From NCBI GenBank assembly GCA_041752455.1, contig JBGSWL010000022.1, positions 1-25,204 of the forward strand: a stretch of 25,204 nt of DNA, in the 5' to 3' direction. Each line of letters starts with the position of its first letter. Position 1 is the first letter of the stretch. This stretch comes from JBGSWL01 sp041752455. Its GTDB lineage: Bacteria; Pseudomonadota; Alphaproteobacteria; Rhizobiales; Rhizobiaceae. The notes below the pieces were generated by a model that was not told the origin of the DNA, searched no databases, and saw only the letters and a list, made by a program, of their open reading frames with translations. Positions 24,201 to 25,204 of the stretch are shown here, piece by piece. The translations under genes were made by a program, and so were the position numbers.

Positions 24201-24978
24201 GCTTTCGCAGATGCAGGAGCATGATTGCGACATCCAGACTGCGGCGCTGCGGGTGTTCTCCAACGCGGCAGGTGCCTATGGTTCCAACGTCAATCAGTTG
24301 ATCGACAGCGGCGCTTGGGACGAGGAAGACGAACTCGCCGAGACCTATACGCGCCGCAAGAGCTTTGCCTACGGCGTCGATGGACAGCCGGTGCAACGCG
24401 CCGAAATCCTGACCTCGATCCTCAAGGACGTCGATGCGGCCTACCAGAACATCGAATCGGTCGAACTCGGCATCACGTCGATCGACCATTACTTCGATAC
24501 GCTCGGCGGCATCAGCCGCGCCATCAAGAAGGCCGGTGGCCGCGATGCGCAGGTCTATGTCGGCGACCAGACGACCGGCACCGGCAAGGTGCGCACGCTT
24601 GGCGAGCAGGTCGCGCTCGAAACCCGGACACGCACGCTGAACCCGAAGTTCTACGAAGCGCTGCTCGACCATGGCTACGAAGGCGTGCGCCAGATCGAAA
24701 GCCAGGTCACCAATACGCTCGGCTGGTCGGCAACCACCGGCAAGGTGGCGCCGTGGATCTACGAGAACATCGCCGAGACGTTCGTGCTCGACGAAACGAT
24801 GCGTCGGCGTCTTGCCGACCTCAATCCGAAGGCCTCGGCAAAGCTTGCCAACCGCCTGATCGAAGCGCGCGATCGCGCCTACTGGACGCCGGATCCGGCG
24901 ACCTGGGAAGCGCTGTGTGCTGCGACCGAAGAACTCGAAGACCGTGTTGAAGGAATCAAGGTGGGAGCCGCCGCATGA
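21214..24978 (+). CDS. bchH: BchH, porphyrin-binding large subunit of magnesium chelatase (1254 aa)
   Basis: Binds protoporphyrin IX and inserts Mg2+ with the ATPase subunits BchI and BchD, which are not in the window. It shows the CobN/BchH-type N-terminal domain (MTIITLDSHMAST) and the central and C-terminal blocks CADAVLHFGTHGALEFMPGK-like (here DADAVLHFGTHGALEFMPG), GDLPNLYLYAANNPSEG and DVVMTLSGIFRDLMPLQ. Cysteines C408, C411, C415 and C429 (GPCTGCSRRCTF, MQSCPER) may hold an Fe-S cluster. Two adjacent ATGs at 21214 and 21217 are possible; both lie inside bchB and lack a strong ribosome site, so coupling to bchB is likely. The length fits longer BchH proteins. The stop overlaps bchL by four bases. 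Confidence 0.96.
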   Translation: MMQKPISAAEARLAAALPAATSVKMTIITLDSHMASTVERARAVLAKELPGLRLTLHAMTDWATSDEAKERARLDVADADIIVANMVFLEDHIRTIEPWLAAARLRADAVVGCLSGTEIVRMTKLGDLDMSQPSTGIMGFLKKLRGKSSKSGAAGARQMKMLRSIPKLLRFIPGKAQDVRAWFLSMQYMLAGSDDNIANLVRHLISRYAGGEREHLRRTIRPEAPTDYPDVGLYHRRLKTRVTDDLSVYRRQAGQGSQTGGTVGLLVMRSYVLADNTAHYDGVIAALQAKGLNVVTAFASGLDARPAVEAYFMNEGRAAVDCVVSLTGFSLVGGPAYNDAAAAEELLAKLDVPYISAFASEFQSLQRWGAGEQGLTPIEATIMVSLPEIDGATGPILFGGRNDGSGPCTGCSRRCTFANAIDGRDMQSCPERAEMLAARVAKLVRLRRKAKAERRVAVILYNFPPNGGATGTAAYLSVFRSLFNTLKALKAEGYVVDVPADADALREAILHGNAEKHGMPANVAARISADTHVRRETWLSEIEAQWGPAPGRHQSDGRNILVLGEHFGKVFVGIQPAFGYEGDPMRLLFERGFSPTHAFAAFYGYLKTDFDADAVLHFGTHGALEFMPGKQAGLSGDCWPDRLIGDLPNLYLYAANNPSEGAIARRRSAATLISYLTPPVAHAGLYKGLADLKATVDRWRALAPTALTERRDLAAAVKAQAAALDMTNADEAWTDCGDAEVPVLAGRLLEMEASLIPHGLHVVGEAVSDAERRDLLEAVDFAMGDQGVGAAGIDEAIAAWKRDPARASEAATTLARLDHSLRQDHEIPAILHALDGGYIRPVSGGDIVRSPAIMPTGRNVHGFDPFRLPSAYAVEDGRRQAERLIARFVADHGRMPETVAMVLWGTDNLKSEGAPIAQALALIGAVPRFDGFGRLAGADLLPLDTLGRARVDVVMTLSGIFRDLMPLQTKLLAEASLAAAMAEHEPLAMNPVRAHALSQMQEHDCDIQTAALRVFSNAAGAYGSNVNQLIDSGAWDEEDELAETYTRRKSFAYGVDGQPVQRAEILTSILKDVDAAYQNIESVELGITSIDHYFDTLGGISRAIKKAGGRDAQVYVGDQTTGTGKVRTLGEQVALETRTRTLNPKFYEALLDHGYEGVRQIESQVTNTLGWSATTGKVAPWIYENIAETFVLDETMRRRLADLNPKASAKLANRLIEARDRAYWTPDPATWEALCAATEELEDRVEGIKVGAAA

Positions 24979-25204
24979 ACGTATTCACGCACCCCAAGAC
25001 CGCGGCGCAGGACGCCCGCGAACTGGCCAAGCAAGACGGCGAGGGCAGCGTTCAGGTGCACCTCGATCCGGCGCTGGAAATCGGCAATGCCAAGGTCTTT
25101 GCCATCTATGGCAAGGGCGGCATCGGCAAGTCGACGACCTCGTCGAACCTGTCGGTCGCATTCTCCAAGCTCGGCAAGCGCGTGCTGCAGATCGGCTGCG
25201 ATCC
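24975..25204 (+). CDS. bchL: BchL, ATP-dependent L protein of protochlorophyllide reductase (first 76 residues, cut by window edge)
   Basis: NifH-like [4Fe-4S] ATPase that passes electrons to BchN-BchB. The visible part begins MNVFTHPKTAAQDARELAKQ, an unstructured lead, then AKVFAIYGKGGIGKSTTSSN with the Walker A motif G46-K-GG-I-G-K52-S-T54, and RVLQIGCDP at the window end, all typical of BchL. The ATG overlaps the bchH stop (ATGA). The switch regions and the two cluster cysteines lie beyond the window. BchM and light-harvesting assembly genes usually follow in this gene order. Confidence 0.97.
   Translation, partial: MNVFTHPKTAAQDARELAKQDGEGSVQVHLDPALEIGNAKVFAIYGKGGIGKSTTSSNLSVAFSKLGKRVLQIGCD

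Noticed and set aside
1..25204. Insertion sequences, tRNA or rRNA genes, CRISPR arrays, phage or toxin genes
   Set aside because: No transposase, repeat arrays, clover-leaf patterns or rRNA-like sequence were found; genes are tightly packed and recognisable throughout.

Overview
The window is GC-rich DNA from a purple, bacteriochlorophyll-making alphaproteobacterium. It joins a microaerobic respiration and oxygen-regulation block to one arm of a photosynthesis gene cluster. Overlapping stop/start codons, FnrL-type TTGAT-N4-ATCAA boxes, PpsR-type TGT-N12-ACA boxes and the order bchP-MFS-bchG-ppsR-ppaA / bchF-N-B-H-L support this. A marine Rhizobiales-type aerobic anoxygenic phototroph would fit, but the genus cannot be fixed from the sequence alone.

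Left block (1-7000). ccoG (cut by the window edge) and ccoP, ccoQ, ccoO, ccoN lie on the minus strand and encode cbb3 oxidase and its maturation factor. Divergent from ccoN are a hemerythrin-like gene and hemN (anaerobic haem/bacteriochlorophyll precursor synthesis), translationally linked. fnrL, convergent with hemN, encodes an Fe-S oxygen sensor of the FNR family. A perfect FNR box lies between ccoN and the hemerythrin gene and a one-mismatch box lies upstream of ccoG. The block therefore looks like a self-contained FnrL regulon.

Middle (7200-11600). A large bifunctional proline catabolic gene, putA, without the N-terminal DNA-binding domain, is followed by a divergent tspO. tspO converges on and overlaps a small unrecognised membrane-protein gene that is translationally coupled to bchP.

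Right block (11300-25204). bchG, an MFS pigment-transporter-like gene, bchP and the small membrane gene form a minus-strand operon for attaching and reducing the bacteriochlorophyll tail. A perfect PpsR palindrome overlaps the putative bchG promoter. ppaA/aerR and ppsR (antirepressor and repressor) abut on the minus strand. Divergent from them is bchF-bchN-bchB-bchH-bchL, with every junction overlapping. It covers the dark protochlorophyllide reductase, the large Mg-chelatase subunit and the vinyl hydratase; bchL runs off the right edge. Two interlocking PpsR-like sites lie between ppaA and bchF.

Together the genes read as an oxygen-controlled switch. Low oxygen would activate cbb3 oxidase and HemN through FnrL, while PpsR/PpaA release bacteriochlorophyll synthesis. 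No RNA genes, insertion sequences or CRISPR arrays were seen. No stretch over 300 bases lacks a gene. The least described items are the small membrane protein coupled to bchP, the hemerythrin-hemN pair, the putatively leaderless bchG promoter, and a strong hairpin that hides a Shine-Dalgarno sequence in the ccoG leader.
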